From: Burkholderiales bacterium RIFCSPHIGHO2_12_FULL_63_20
Lineage (GTDB): Bacteria > Pseudomonadota > Gammaproteobacteria > Burkholderiales > Burkholderiaceae_C
Direction of reading: 5' to 3'
NCBI GenBank assembly: GCA_001770775.1
Contig: MESA01000040.1
Location: 1 to 47,271 of the forward strand
Length of the DNA stretch: 47,271 bases
Shown here piece after piece: positions 7,203 through 15,169 of the stretch (position 1 is the first letter of the stretch; every line of letters begins with the position of its first letter). A program made the position numbers and the translations under genes. The notes below the pieces were generated by a model that made no database searches, was not told where the DNA came from, and saw nothing but the letters and a program-made list of their open reading frames with translations.

Positions 7203-7269
7203 TGGTGCAACGCACCAGAGGTAACGCGTTGGCCTCATAATTTGACAATCCATCCCGCCAGATCTGGCG
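7203..7269 (+). promoter_or_regulatory. Probable bktB control region with two inverted repeats
   Basis: TGGTGC-AAC-GCACCA (7203-7217) and the perfect 14-bp palindrome CGCCAGATCTGGCG (7256-7269) flank a possible -10 CATAAT at 7236-7241. The palindrome would sit just downstream of the transcription start, a usual place for a repressor operator. A TTGACA at 7242-7247 has no matching -10. Confidence 0.4.
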
Positions 7270-7302
7270 ATTTGTCCTCCCCTCCTTTCAAAGGAACACA
7301 AC

Positions 7303-8487
7303 ATGACTCGTGAAGTCGTCTTCGTGGGCGCAGCCCGTACCGCCATCGGCAGCTTCGGTGGCTCGCTCAAGGACGTGCCGCCTGCAGACCTGGGCGCACT
7401 GGTGATCAAGACCGCCCTGGAGCGCGCCGGTGTCGCCCCCAAGGAAGTCGGGCATGTTGTCGTGGGTCACGTGATCCCCTCCGTGCCGCAAGATGCTTAC
7501 ATCAGCCGCGTGGCTGCCCTGAACGCTGGTGTGCCGCAAGAAGCCCCCGCTTTCAACGTGAACCGCCTGTGCGGCTCGGGTCTGCAAGCCATCGTGTCGG
7601 CCGCCCAGGCCATCCAGCTGGGTGACTGCGACGTGGCCGTCGGCGCGGGTGCCGAGTCCATGAGCCGTGGCGCCTACCTGTCCACGTCCAACCGTTGGGG
7701 TGCCCGCATGGGTGACGTCAAGATGCTGGACTACATGCTGGGTGCCCTGCACGACCCACGCCTGCACATCCACATGGGCATCACCGCTGAAAACGTGGCC
7801 GCCCGCTACGAGATCACCCGTGAGCAGCAAGACGCCTACGCTGTGCAGTCGCAGCAGCGCGCTGCCAAGGCCGTGGCCGCTGGCATCTTCAAGGACCAGA
7901 TCGTCCCCGTGGAGATCAAGACCCGCAAGGGCGTGGTGCTGTTTGACACCGACGAAGGCGTGAAGGCCGACACCACGGTCGACGCGCTGGGCAAGATGAA
8001 GCCGGCGTTCAAGAAGGAAGAAGGCACGGTCACCGCTGGCAATGCCTCGACCCTGAACGACGGCGCCGGCGCGGTGGTGATGGCCTCGGCCGAGAAGGCC
8101 AAGGAACTGGGTCTGAAGCCCCTGGCACGTCTGGTGTCCTACGGCCACGCGGGTGTGGAGCCTGAGTACATGGGCATCGGCCCCGTGCCGGCTTCGCGCA
8201 ACGCCCTGGCCAAGGCTGGCCTGACCGTCGCCGACATGGACCTGATCGAAGCCAACGAAGCCTTCGCCGCACAAGCCTGCGCCGTGGCCAAGGAACTGGG
8301 TCTGGACAACGAGAAGGTCAACCCCAACGGTTCGGGCATCTCGCTGGGTCACCCCGTGGGCGGCACCGGTGCCATCCTGGTGACCAAGGCCATCTATGAG
8401 CTGCAACGCACCGGCGGCCGCTACGCCCTGATCACGATGTGCATTGGTGGCGGCCAGGGCATCGCCATGGTGATCGAACGCCTCTGA
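7303..8487 (+). CDS. bktB: Acetyl-CoA acyltransferase / beta-ketothiolase, BktB type
   Basis: The 394-residue thiolase has the full catalytic set: nucleophile Cys90 in NRLCGSG, His350 in GISLGHPVG and Cys380 in MCIGGG. The sequence follows Cupriavidus BktB closely (opening [48 protein letters not shown]). BktB condenses acetyl-CoA with acyl-CoA, or cleaves 3-ketoacyl-CoA, and supplies C4-C6 precursors for polyhydroxyalkanoate or runs the last step of beta-oxidation. The ribosome binding site AAAGGA stands before the ATG, and codon choice is strongly biased, which suggests high expression. No phaB or phaC lies beside it. The gene ends before a strong hairpin at 8497-8530. Confidence 0.93.
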   Translation: MTREVVFVGAARTAIGSFGGSLKDVPPADLGALVIKTALERAGVAPKEVGHVVVGHVIPSVPQDAYISRVAALNAGVPQEAPAFNVNRLCGSGLQAIVSAAQAIQLGDCDVAVGAGAESMSRGAYLSTSNRWGARMGDVKMLDYMLGALHDPRLHIHMGITAENVAARYEITREQQDAYAVQSQQRAAKAVAAGIFKDQIVPVEIKTRKGVVLFDTDEGVKADTTVDALGKMKPAFKKEEGTVTAGNASTLNDGAGAVVMASAEKAKELGLKPLARLVSYGHAGVEPEYMGIGPVPASRNALAKAGLTVADMDLIEANEAFAAQACAVAKELGLDNEKVNPNGSGISLGHPVGGTGAILVTKAIYELQRTGGRYALITMCIGGGQGIAMVIERL

Positions 8488-8496
8488 TCGGCGTGA

Positions 8497-8530
8497 ACCA
8501 GAGCGCCCCCGGCAGCCGGGGCGCTCTGGT
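8497..8530 (+). terminator. Strong hairpin after bktB
   Basis: ACCAGAGCGCCCC pairs with GGGGCGCTCTGGT, and the stem extends by CGG/CCG past one bulged C. It starts 9 bases after the bktB stop. No T-run follows, so it may act as a transcript-end stabiliser or with Rho. Confidence 0.6.
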
Positions 8531-8558
8531 GGCGGAAGGGTGGCAATCGCCCCTCCGC

Positions 8559-8580
8559 AATCGGCACAAATCAGCCGATT
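8559..8580. repeat. Inverted repeat in the bktB-hipB gap
   Basis: AATCGGC and GCCGATT form a perfect 7-bp repeat around 8 bases. It may be part of the bktB 3' end or a distal operator of the HipBA-like pair. Confidence 0.35.
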
Positions 8581-8617
8581 GAACAACAAAAAGCAAACGA
8601 ACGGCAGAATCCTGCCT

Positions 8618-8657
8618 CTTGTCAGCATTGACAAGATCTAAACCCAAACCCCACAAT
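8618..8657 (+). promoter_or_regulatory. hipBA promoter overlapped by an inverted repeat operator
   Basis: CTTGTCA-GCAT-TGACAAG (8618-8635) is a perfect 7-4-7 inverted repeat. It contains a consensus -35 TTGACA (8628-8633), and CACAAT (8652-8657) follows after 18 bp as -10. An antitoxin bound here would cover the -35 box, the expected autorepression of a hipBA unit. Confidence 0.6.
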
Positions 8658-8740
8658 AGGCAGAATCAGGGCGCTTGAATTGCTCTCACGAGTTCAAGCG
8701 GCGCAAAAGCGACGTTTGATGCAAGGGGCGGTGGTCAGTC

Positions 8741-9058
8741 ATGGCAGTGGTCAATTTGACGCCTGAGGAAATGGAGGCCGCACTGGGTGACAAACTCAAG
8801 GCGCTTCGTTTGTCACGCAACCTGGACCAACAAACCCTGGCCGAGCGTGCCGGGGTGAGCGTGCGTGCCTTGCGCAGCCTGGAGTCCGGTCAAGGCTCCA
8901 CCCTCAAGACGCTGGTCGCGGTGCTGCGCGCACTGGGGCGACAGGATTGGCTCAACACCATTGCACCCGTGGCCACCATCAACCCGCTGGCACTGACCCG
9001 CGAGGCGCAGCCCCGACAGCGGGCATCGCGCACGCGTCGCGCGCCCAGCGCAGGGTAA
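8741..9058 (+). CDS. HipB-like antitoxin, XRE family DNA-binding protein
   Basis: The 105-residue protein has an XRE/Cro helix-turn-helix at about 16-66 (LKALRLSRNLDQQTLAERAG, then VSVRALRSLESG) and a basic, disordered Arg/Pro-rich tail. It sits 16 bases ahead of a HipA-type kinase. In hipBA units the antitoxin binds the toxin and represses the shared promoter; the inverted repeat over the -35 box at 8618-8635 is the likely operator. The basic tail is longer than in E. coli HipB. Confidence in the domain is high; neutralising function is inferred from the pairing. Confidence 0.87.
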   Translation: MAVVNLTPEEMEAALGDKLKALRLSRNLDQQTLAERAGVSVRALRSLESGQGSTLKTLVAVLRALGRQDWLNTIAPVATINPLALTREAQPRQRASRTRRAPSAG

Positions 9059-9074
9059 GCCGAGGCAGCACACC

Positions 9075-10397
9075 ATGGCCACGTCTCCCAAAACCCGGCC
9101 CTACAAGCACGTTCGGGCTGTGGAGGTTCACCTGTGGGGCATGCACATCGGCTCGGTGGCGCTGGACCCGAGCTACGGCTATTACGTGTTTGCCTACACG
9201 CCCGCATTTGCCGCCAAGGGAGTGGAGCCGGCGCCCCTGCACATGCCCGTGGCCAACGCAGAGCCCTACCTGTTCACCGACCTGCCCGAGGCCACTTACA
9301 AGCGCCTGCCCGCGATGCTCAGTGATGCGCTGCCCGATGATTTCGGCAACGCGCTGATCAACCGCTACATGGCCGACCAGGGTATTGCCGCCCAGGACGT
9401 CACCGCCCTGGACCGACTGGCCTACATGGGCACCCGGGCCATGGGGGCCCTGATTTTCAAACCCTCGCGCGGCCCCACCCGGTACAAGCCCACCGCCATC
9501 GAGTTGAGTTCGTTGGTCGAGCAGGCGCGTCAGGCGGTGACGGGCGATGTGAGCGATGACGCCCATGCGAATGCAGCCTTGCGCAGCATCATCGACGTCG
9601 GCACCAGCGCCGGTGGCGCGCGGGCCAAGGCAGTCATCGCCCTGCACCCCGAGACCGGAGAGATCCGCTCCGGCCAACTGGATGCGCCCGAGGGCTTTGA
9701 GCACTGGCTGCTCAAGTTTGACGGCATGGGGCTGGACCAGGAGCTGGGCACCTCGCAGAACTACGGCCGCATCGAGTACGCCTATCACCTGATGGCGCGC
9801 GCGGCCGGCATGCACATGACGCCCTGTCGCCTGCTCAAGGAAAATGGCCGGGCTCACTTCATGACCCAGCGCTTTGACCGCGAGGGCCAGAGTGGCCGTC
9901 ACCACATGCAGACGCTGTGTGCGATGGCGCATGTGGACTACAAAAAGAAGGGCACCAATGCCTACGCCCAGCTGTTCCAGACCCTGGGCCAGCTGGCGCT
10001 GCCTTACGAAGACCTGGAGGAGGCGTTCCGGCGCATGGTGTTCAACGTGATGGCGCGCAACTGCGACGACCACACCAAGAACTTCGCCTTCCTGCTGCGC
10101 CAGGGCAGCCAACGCTGGGAACTGGCGCCGGCCTACGACGTCACCTTCGCCCACAACCCGAAGGGGGAATGGACCCACCAGCACCTGATGTCCGTGAACG
10201 GCAAGTTCAAGGGCTTCGAGGTGGCCGATCTGCTCGCGGAAGCCGACCGCTTCGGCGTGGGCACGGCCAAGCGGGTCATCGAAGAGGTGCGCGCCGCCGT
10301 GCTGCGCTGGCCGGAGTTTGCGCAACAGGCTGATCTGCCCGAAGCGCAAATGGCGGACATCCAGGCGCTGCTGCTTCCCTTGGGGAGCAGCCGTTAG
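9075..10397 (+). CDS. hipA: HipA-family serine/threonine kinase toxin
   Basis: The 440-residue protein has the HipA kinase elements in order: the glycine-rich GTSAGGARAK at 176-185 (P-loop and autophosphorylated Ser region), the ATP-binding lysine in WLLKFD (211-216), the catalytic loop NCDDHTKN at 329-336 (Asp331) and the metal-binding LAPAYDVT (Asp355). All key residues are present, so the kinase should be active. Known HipA proteins phosphorylate glutamyl-tRNA synthetase or other aminoacyl-tRNA synthetases and arrest growth; the target of this one cannot be told. The N-terminal ~120 residues form the HipA N1-type subdomain. It follows the antitoxin gene by 16 bases and ends 9 bases from the convergent tetR gene, with no terminator visible between them. 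Confidence 0.9.
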   Translation: MATSPKTRPYKHVRAVEVHLWGMHIGSVALDPSYGYYVFAYTPAFAAKGVEPAPLHMPVANAEPYLFTDLPEATYKRLPAMLSDALPDDFGNALINRYMADQGIAAQDVTALDRLAYMGTRAMGALIFKPSRGPTRYKPTAIELSSLVEQARQAVTGDVSDDAHANAALRSIIDVGTSAGGARAKAVIALHPETGEIRSGQLDAPEGFEHWLLKFDGMGLDQELGTSQNYGRIEYAYHLMARAAGMHMTPCRLLKENGRAHFMTQRFDREGQSGRHHMQTLCAMAHVDYKKKGTNAYAQLFQTLGQLALPYEDLEEAFRRMVFNVMARNCDDHTKNFAFLLRQGSQRWELAPAYDVTFAHNPKGEWTHQHLMSVNGKFKGFEVADLLAEADRFGVGTAKRVIEEVRAAVLRWPEFAQQADLPEAQMADIQALLLPLGSSR

Positions 10398-10406
10398 CGG
10401 TAAGTG

Positions 10407-11033
10407 TCAGGCCTTGGATGGCGGACGCACGCCATCGAACGTGGTGGCGGTGACCCACGCCAGGATCTGCTCGTTCGTGTACATGCCCGAGGCCTTGAGC
10501 ATGCCAACCACAGGATCGCAGGCGCGCGCAAACAGGATGTAGAGCATCATCTCCGCAGGGAGGTCGCTGCTGATTTGCCCGCTGGTCTGAGCCTGGGTGA
10601 TCCAGATGCTGAGCTTGTTGCTCAGACTGATCAGGCGGTCCATATAGGCCTCGTTGGCCTGCAATGAGTTGGACAGCGCCGAGTTTTGCGAGGGCAGCGA
10701 GGGCATCTCGCCTTCAAGCTGGCTGGCGATGGCCCAGCCGGCCACGGCCTTGAGCTGGTCAATCGGGCTCGCGTCGGGTTGTTCGCGCAGACCATCCACA
10801 AAGGCCACGGCCCGGTCGAGCGCGCGCACCATGGCCGCAGCAGCCAAGTCCTCTTTCGAGGCGAAGTGCTTGTAAACGCTGGCTTTGGCCATGCCGGCCT
10901 CGGCCGCGACCTCGTCCACCGTCATCGCGTCGTAGCCCTTCGTGGCAAGCAGGCGGTTGACCGCCTCCACGATGGCGTCTTCGCGAACGCGTTGAATCTG
11001 TTCTTTGTATGAGAGGCGTGCCATGGTTGTCAT
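10407..11033 (-). CDS. TetR family regulator of the divergent lipid operon (predicted)
   Basis: About 208 residues. The helix-turn-helix spans about 18-65 (GYDAMTVDEVAAEAGMAKAS, VYKHFASKEDLAAA) and the remainder is an all-helical ligand domain with a C-terminal segment typical of TetR_C relatives. The start at 11033 (MTTMARLSYKEQ) is chosen because AAGG lies 14 bases upstream; an ATG at 11024 is also possible. It is divergent from the FAD amine oxidase that opens an eight-gene operon, with a 118-bp gap holding two ACTCGCAAGT direct repeats. Control of that operon is the natural inference. In other bacteria similar operons belong to RpoE/ChrR regulons, so a TetR partner would be a different solution. 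Confidence 0.88.
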   Translation of the reverse strand: MTTMARLSYKEQIQRVREDAIVEAVNRLLATKGYDAMTVDEVAAEAGMAKASVYKHFASKEDLAAAAMVRALDRAVAFVDGLREQPDASPIDQLKAVAGWAIASQLEGEMPSLPSQNSALSNSLQANEAYMDRLISLSNKLSIWITQAQTSGQISSDLPAEMMLYILFARACDPVVGMLKASGMYTNEQILAWVTATTFDGVRPPSKA

Positions 11034-11101
11034 TGTAGACGGATGGGCCTTAGGGTAAAACGACACAAGACACACGTGACACTCTTTTGGTTATCATGTA
11101 G

Positions 11102-11132
11102 ACTCGCAAGTATTGTTTCTGTACTCGCAAGT
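11102..11132. promoter_or_regulatory. Direct repeats ACTCGCAAGT, 21 bp apart
   Basis: Identical 10-mers at 11102-11111 and 11123-11132 lie on the same helix face, two turns apart. The second starts 20 bases before the amine oxidase ATG. TATTGT at 11111-11116 could be the -10 box. Probable binding site for a regulator of the operon. Confidence 0.5.
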
Positions 11133-11151
11133 TCACACCCTGGAGCATCGC

Positions 11152-12459
11152 ATGTCCCGTTTCGCCGTCATCGGTTCTGGCATCAGCGGCCTGAGTGCCG
11201 CCTTGCACCTGTCCGCACCCGGCAGCGACCATGAGGTCACGGTGTTCGAGGCCGGTCAGCATTTCGGCGGTCATGCCAACACGGTCGATGTGACGATCGA
11301 CGGCATCACCCACGGGGTGGACACGGGCTTTCTGGTCTACAACGAGCGCACCTACCCCGGCCTGATCGCGATGTTTGACGAGCTGGGTGTGGCGCGTGCG
11401 CCCTCCGAGATGTCGTTCTCGGTGCAGTCGCCCCAAGGTGCGGGCCGTCGCAACATCGAGTGGAGCGGCAACTCGCTCAACACCGTGTTTGCCCAGCGCC
11501 GCAACCTGCTGCGCCCCCGCTTCTGGTCGATGTTGCGCGACATCCTGCGCTTCAACCGGCTCACCACGGCCATGGCGGTGTCAGGTGCGGACGCCGCGCT
11601 GGCGCAACCCATCGGCGCCTTTCTGGATGCGCACGGCTTTGGCACGCCCTTCCGCGAAGACTATTTCCTGCCGATGGTGGCCTGCATCTGGTCCTGCCCG
11701 ACCGAGCAGATGCTGCGCTTCCCGATGGCGACGATGATCCGCTTTTGCCACAACCACGGCTTGCTGCAGGTGGCCAACCGGCCGCAGTGGTTCACGGTGA
11801 CCGGGGGCTCGCGTGAGTACGTGCGCAAGGTGCTGGCGCGCCTGAAGGACACACGCCTGAACACACCGGTGACCCACGTGACCCGCCATGCCCAGGGCGT
11901 GACGGTGCACACCGCACAAGGCGCCGAAACCTTCGACGGGGTGGTGATGGCCTGCCACAGCGACCAGGCCCTGAGGCTGCTGGGCGCCCAGGCCACCGCC
12001 AACGAGCGCGACCTGCTGGGCGCCATCCGCTACCAGCCCAACCGCGCCGTGCTGCACACCGACACGCGCCTGCTGCCGCAAAAGCGCTCGGCCTGGGCCG
12101 CCTGGAACTACGAACGTGCCGCCCAGGTGGACACCGAGCAGGCGCAGGTCTGCCTGCATTACCTGATCAACGCGCTGCAACCGCTGCCCTGGCAACAGCC
12201 GGTGGTGGTGTCGCTCAACCCCGTGCGCGAGCCCGACCCGGCCAGCGTCATCCAGGAAATCGCCTACGACCACCCGGTGTTCGACCAGGCCGCCATCGAC
12301 GCGCAAGCCCGCCTGCCGGCCATCCAAGGCACCCAGGGCGTCTGGTATGCGGGCGCCTGGTGCGGTTACGGCTTCCACGAAGACGGCTTCCAGGCCGGTC
12401 TGCGGGCCGCCAAACTGATCCAGCAAACCGCCTGGGCTCGCCCGCTGGCCGCCGCGTGA
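11152..12459 (+). CDS. FAD-dependent amine oxidase-family oxidoreductase (first gene of the lipid operon)
   Basis: The 435-residue flavoprotein starts with a dinucleotide-binding fold, VIGSGISGLSAALHL (GSGISG at 8-13), followed by the FAD ribose acid in VFEAGQHFGGHANTV. The C-terminal AGAWCGYGFHEDGFQAGLRA is the usual FAD-binding end of the amine oxidase family. The ATG at 11152 has GGAG 6 bases upstream. This protein type is regularly found with DUF1365 and a Cfa-like methyltransferase, and related flavoproteins have been tied to desaturation steps of methylated or furan fatty acids in Rhodobacter. It is more likely to act on a fatty acyl chain of membrane lipid than on an amine. Overall function here is inferred from the operon. 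Confidence 0.88.
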   Translation: MSRFAVIGSGISGLSAALHLSAPGSDHEVTVFEAGQHFGGHANTVDVTIDGITHGVDTGFLVYNERTYPGLIAMFDELGVARAPSEMSFSVQSPQGAGRRNIEWSGNSLNTVFAQRRNLLRPRFWSMLRDILRFNRLTTAMAVSGADAALAQPIGAFLDAHGFGTPFREDYFLPMVACIWSCPTEQMLRFPMATMIRFCHNHGLLQVANRPQWFTVTGGSREYVRKVLARLKDTRLNTPVTHVTRHAQGVTVHTAQGAETFDGVVMACHSDQALRLLGAQATANERDLLGAIRYQPNRAVLHTDTRLLPQKRSAWAAWNYERAAQVDTEQAQVCLHYLINALQPLPWQQPVVVSLNPVREPDPASVIQEIAYDHPVFDQAAIDAQARLPAIQGTQGVWYAGAWCGYGFHEDGFQAGLRAAKLIQQTAWARPLAAA

Positions 12460-12473
12460 GGACACCCCGCACC

Positions 12474-13256
12474 ATGACTGCCACCCCCGTCACCGCTGCA
12501 CTGACACCCGCCCCGCAGGCGTTGATCGGGCGCGGCGTGGTGTGGCATCAGCGCCTGCGCCCGGCCCAGCACACCTTCCGTCACGCCAGCTACTTCCTGA
12601 TGCTGCCGATGCGTCTGGGGCGGGACCAGGGCTGGCAGGTGCCGCGCAAGCGCTTTGGCTGGATCACTTTTGCCGACCAGGACCATGGCGACGGCGGCCC
12701 CGACGCCCTGGCGTGGTTCGAATCCCTGCTGCAGGCCGAAGGCATTGACGACGCCGATGGCGAGGTCTGGCTGCAGACCTACCCGCGCGTGCTGGGCCAT
12801 GCGTTCAAGCCGGTCAGCTTCTGGTTTGCCCACCGCGCCGATGGCTCGCTGGCGGCCATCGTGGCCGAGGTCAACAACACCTTTGGCGAACGCCACTGCT
12901 ACCTGCTGCGCGGCGAGCATGTGCGCTGGGGGCAGGAGTTGCTGGCCGACAAGATCTTCCACGTCTCGCCCTTCTGTGCCGTGGAAGGGCAATACCGCTT
13001 CCGTTTCATGCGCACGGCCGACCGCATGGTCGCCCGCATCGACCTGCACGACGACCAGGGCTCGTTGCTGAAAACCAGCATCAGCGGCCACCTGGAGCCC
13101 TTCACCCGCCACAGCGCCCGCCGTGCCTTCTGGGGCACACCCCTGATGACGCTGGGCGTGGTCGCCCGCATCCACTGGCACGCCCTGCGCTTGTTTCTCA
13201 AGCGCGTGCCTTTCTTCCACAAGCCTGCTGCGCCTGAGCGCTTCGTCTCCCGATGA
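12474..13256 (+). CDS. DUF1365 protein
   Basis: The 260-residue protein carries DUF1365 features: an RGVVWHQRLRPAQHTFRHASY opening (here GRGVVWHQRLRPAQHTF), FGWITFADQDHGDGG, TYPRVLGHAFKPVSFWFAH and a VSPFCAVEGQYRFRF core. The biochemical role is not known; the family almost always neighbours the FAD amine oxidase and Cfa-like genes and is thought to take part in fatty-acid modification. The ATG at 12474 follows a GAGG. Its stop overlaps the start of the next gene by ATGA at 13253-13256, which implies translational coupling. Confidence 0.92.
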   Translation: MTATPVTAALTPAPQALIGRGVVWHQRLRPAQHTFRHASYFLMLPMRLGRDQGWQVPRKRFGWITFADQDHGDGGPDALAWFESLLQAEGIDDADGEVWLQTYPRVLGHAFKPVSFWFAHRADGSLAAIVAEVNNTFGERHCYLLRGEHVRWGQELLADKIFHVSPFCAVEGQYRFRFMRTADRMVARIDLHDDQGSLLKTSISGHLEPFTRHSARRAFWGTPLMTLGVVARIHWHALRLFLKRVPFFHKPAAPERFVSR

Positions 13257-14530
13257 ACACCACCGCATCAACCACCCAAGCCACCCCTGCCCTGCCTGCC
13301 GATGCACCAGCCTCGGCCAAGCGGGTGTTCCGGCTGCTCAACAAGCTGCAACATGGCCGGCTCGACATCGAGTGGCCCGATGGCGGCCACAGCCGCTTTC
13401 CAGCCTCGGCCATCGGGCACGACGACACGCCCGGCGTCCGGGCCACGCTGTGCCTGACCAACTGGCGCGTGTTCGAGCGCACCATGAAGTCGGGCGACAT
13501 CGGTTTTGCCGAGAGCTACATTGACGGGGACTGGCACGCGCCTGACCTGAGCGCGCTGCTGTCGCTGTTCATCGTCAACCGCGATCACCTGGAGAAGGTG
13601 GTGTACGGCTCGTGGTGGGGCTCGCTGCTGTACCGCGTCAAGCACTGGCTCAACCGCAACTCGCGCGAAGGCAGCGCCAAGAACATCCACGCCCATTACG
13701 ACCTGGGCAACAGCTTCTACCGGATGTGGCTGGATGCGTCGATGAACTACTCCAGCGCCTGGTTCGAGGGCAAGCGTGCGCAGGACCTGGCCGGTGCCGA
13801 CCTGAAAGCCGCCCAGATGGCCAAGATGTGCCGCGCGCTGGACGAAGCCGGCGTGACCGCAGGCAGCCGCGTGCTGGAGATCGGCTGCGGCTGGGGTGCC
13901 ATCGCCGAGACCGCCGCCCGCGAGCGCCAGGCCCATGTGACCGGCGTGACCCTGTCGAGCGAGCAGCTGGCCTGGGCGCAACGGCGCATGGCCGATGCCG
14001 GCCTGAGCGAGCTGGCCGACCTGCGCTACCAGGACTACCGCGATCTGGCCCCGCTGCACGAGCGCGAACCGTTCGACGCCATCGTCTCCATCGAGATGTT
14101 CGAGGCGGTGGGGCAGTCCTACTGGCCCAGCTACTTTGACACGGTCAAGCGCTGCCTCAAGCCCGGTGGCCGCGCCTGCATCCAGACCATCACCATCCGC
14201 GATGACCTGTTCGAGCGCTACAGCCGCTCCACCGACTTCATCCAGCAGTACATCTTCCCCGGCGGCATGCTGCCCAGCCCCTCGGGCTTCGAGGCCATGG
14301 CCCGCCAAGCCGGCCTGGTGGTGGAAAAGCGCCTGGCTTTCGGCCCCGACTATGCCGAGACGCTGCGCCGGTGGCGCCACGCCTTCCTGCAGCGCGAGAG
14401 CGAAGTCGGGCAACTGGGCTTTGACACCCGCTTCGTGCGCATCTGGACCTTCTACCTCGCTTACTGCGAGGCCGCTTTCGACCACGGCAACACCGACGTG
14501 ATGCAGTTCACCCTGCGTCGCCCGGACTGA
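13253..14530 (+). CDS. cfa: Cyclopropane-fatty-acyl-phospholipid synthase family methyltransferase
   Basis: The 425-residue protein is a class I SAM methyltransferase of the CFA synthase family. AHYDLGNSFY at 147-156 and MNYSSAWF at about 164-171 are family signatures, VLEIGCGWGAIAE at 207-219 binds SAM, and IVSIEMFEAVG holds the conserved catalytic-site glutamate. The N-terminal ~120 residues match the CFA lipid-facing domain. It adds a methylene or methyl group from SAM to the double bond of phospholipid acyl chains. In this operon setting it may make branched or furan-type products and not plain cyclopropane. It overlaps the DUF1365 gene by four bases. Confidence 0.93.
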   Translation: MNTTASTTQATPALPADAPASAKRVFRLLNKLQHGRLDIEWPDGGHSRFPASAIGHDDTPGVRATLCLTNWRVFERTMKSGDIGFAESYIDGDWHAPDLSALLSLFIVNRDHLEKVVYGSWWGSLLYRVKHWLNRNSREGSAKNIHAHYDLGNSFYRMWLDASMNYSSAWFEGKRAQDLAGADLKAAQMAKMCRALDEAGVTAGSRVLEIGCGWGAIAETAARERQAHVTGVTLSSEQLAWAQRRMADAGLSELADLRYQDYRDLAPLHEREPFDAIVSIEMFEAVGQSYWPSYFDTVKRCLKPGGRACIQTITIRDDLFERYSRSTDFIQQYIFPGGMLPSPSGFEAMARQAGLVVEKRLAFGPDYAETLRRWRHAFLQRESEVGQLGFDTRFVRIWTFYLAYCEAAFDHGNTDVMQFTLRRPD

Positions 14531-14573
14531 GCCTTCCGCGTCACCCCCGCGTCCACCCAACCACGCCCACACC

Positions 14574-15167
14574 ATGTCACACCGCCCCACCGATCTCAGC
14601 CGTCGCCAGACCCTGTGCACCCTGGCGGCGGGGTGTCTCACTGTTTGCGCCACCACTGTCCCCACCATGAACGCCCTTGCCGCCGCCCCCCTCACCACCG
14701 CACCTACCGAGGTCGTTGCGGACCTGAAACTGGCGCAGTTGCGGGGCCGCGCCCCATTGCGCTTTTTTGGCTTGCTGGTGTACGAAGCGCGCCTGTGGGC
14801 CCTGCCCGCGTTCGAGCCCGAGCGCTACGACCAACTGCCCTTCGCGCTGGAGCTGGAATACGCCCGCAAGCTGGAAGGCGACGCCATTGCCGAGCGCTCG
14901 GTCGCCGAGATGCGCCGCGTGGGTGAGTTCACCGAAGCCCAATCCAAAGCCTGGCTGGCATTCATGAACCAGGCCTTTCCCAATGTGGGTGCGCAAGACC
15001 GACTGACCGGCCTGCACGATGGTGCTGGCGGCGTGCGCTTTTACTTCAACGGCAAGCCCACGGCCGCCATCAACGACAAGGCCTTCGCCCGCCTGTTCTT
15101 TGGCATCTGGCTGTCGCCCAAGACCTCGGCCCCAGGGCTGCGCAACGCCCTCATCGGCAAGGTCTGA
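14574..15167 (+). CDS. Exported chalcone isomerase-like protein (Chalcone_3 type)
   Basis: The 197-residue protein starts with a Tat-like signal (SRRQTL at about 9-14, then a hydrophobic stretch ending ALAAAP). The mature part shows chalcone isomerase-like features seen in bacterial operon partners of cfa: RFFGLLVYEARLWA, FALELEYARKLEGDAIAERS and a FARLFFGIWLSPKTSAPGL ending. Plant relatives of this fold bind fatty acids or flavonoids. In bacteria the family is probably a periplasmic fatty-acid-binding or lipid-modifying protein. It lies 43 bases after cfa and 2 bases before the MFS gene. Fold call is good; activity is inferred. Confidence 0.82.
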   Translation: MSHRPTDLSRRQTLCTLAAGCLTVCATTVPTMNALAAAPLTTAPTEVVADLKLAQLRGRAPLRFFGLLVYEARLWALPAFEPERYDQLPFALELEYARKLEGDAIAERSVAEMRRVGEFTEAQSKAWLAFMNQAFPNVGAQDRLTGLHDGAGGVRFYFNGKPTAAINDKAFARLFFGIWLSPKTSAPGLRNALIGKV

Positions 15168-15169
15168 GC

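Noticed and set aside
7288-8634. Minus-strand open frame of 448 codons opposite bktB
   Set aside because: Codon pattern is the mirror of the thiolase gene; no family match and no translation signals.
13268-14698. Minus-strand open frame of 476 codons opposite cfa
   Set aside because: Shadow of a conserved methyltransferase gene with GC-rich third positions.
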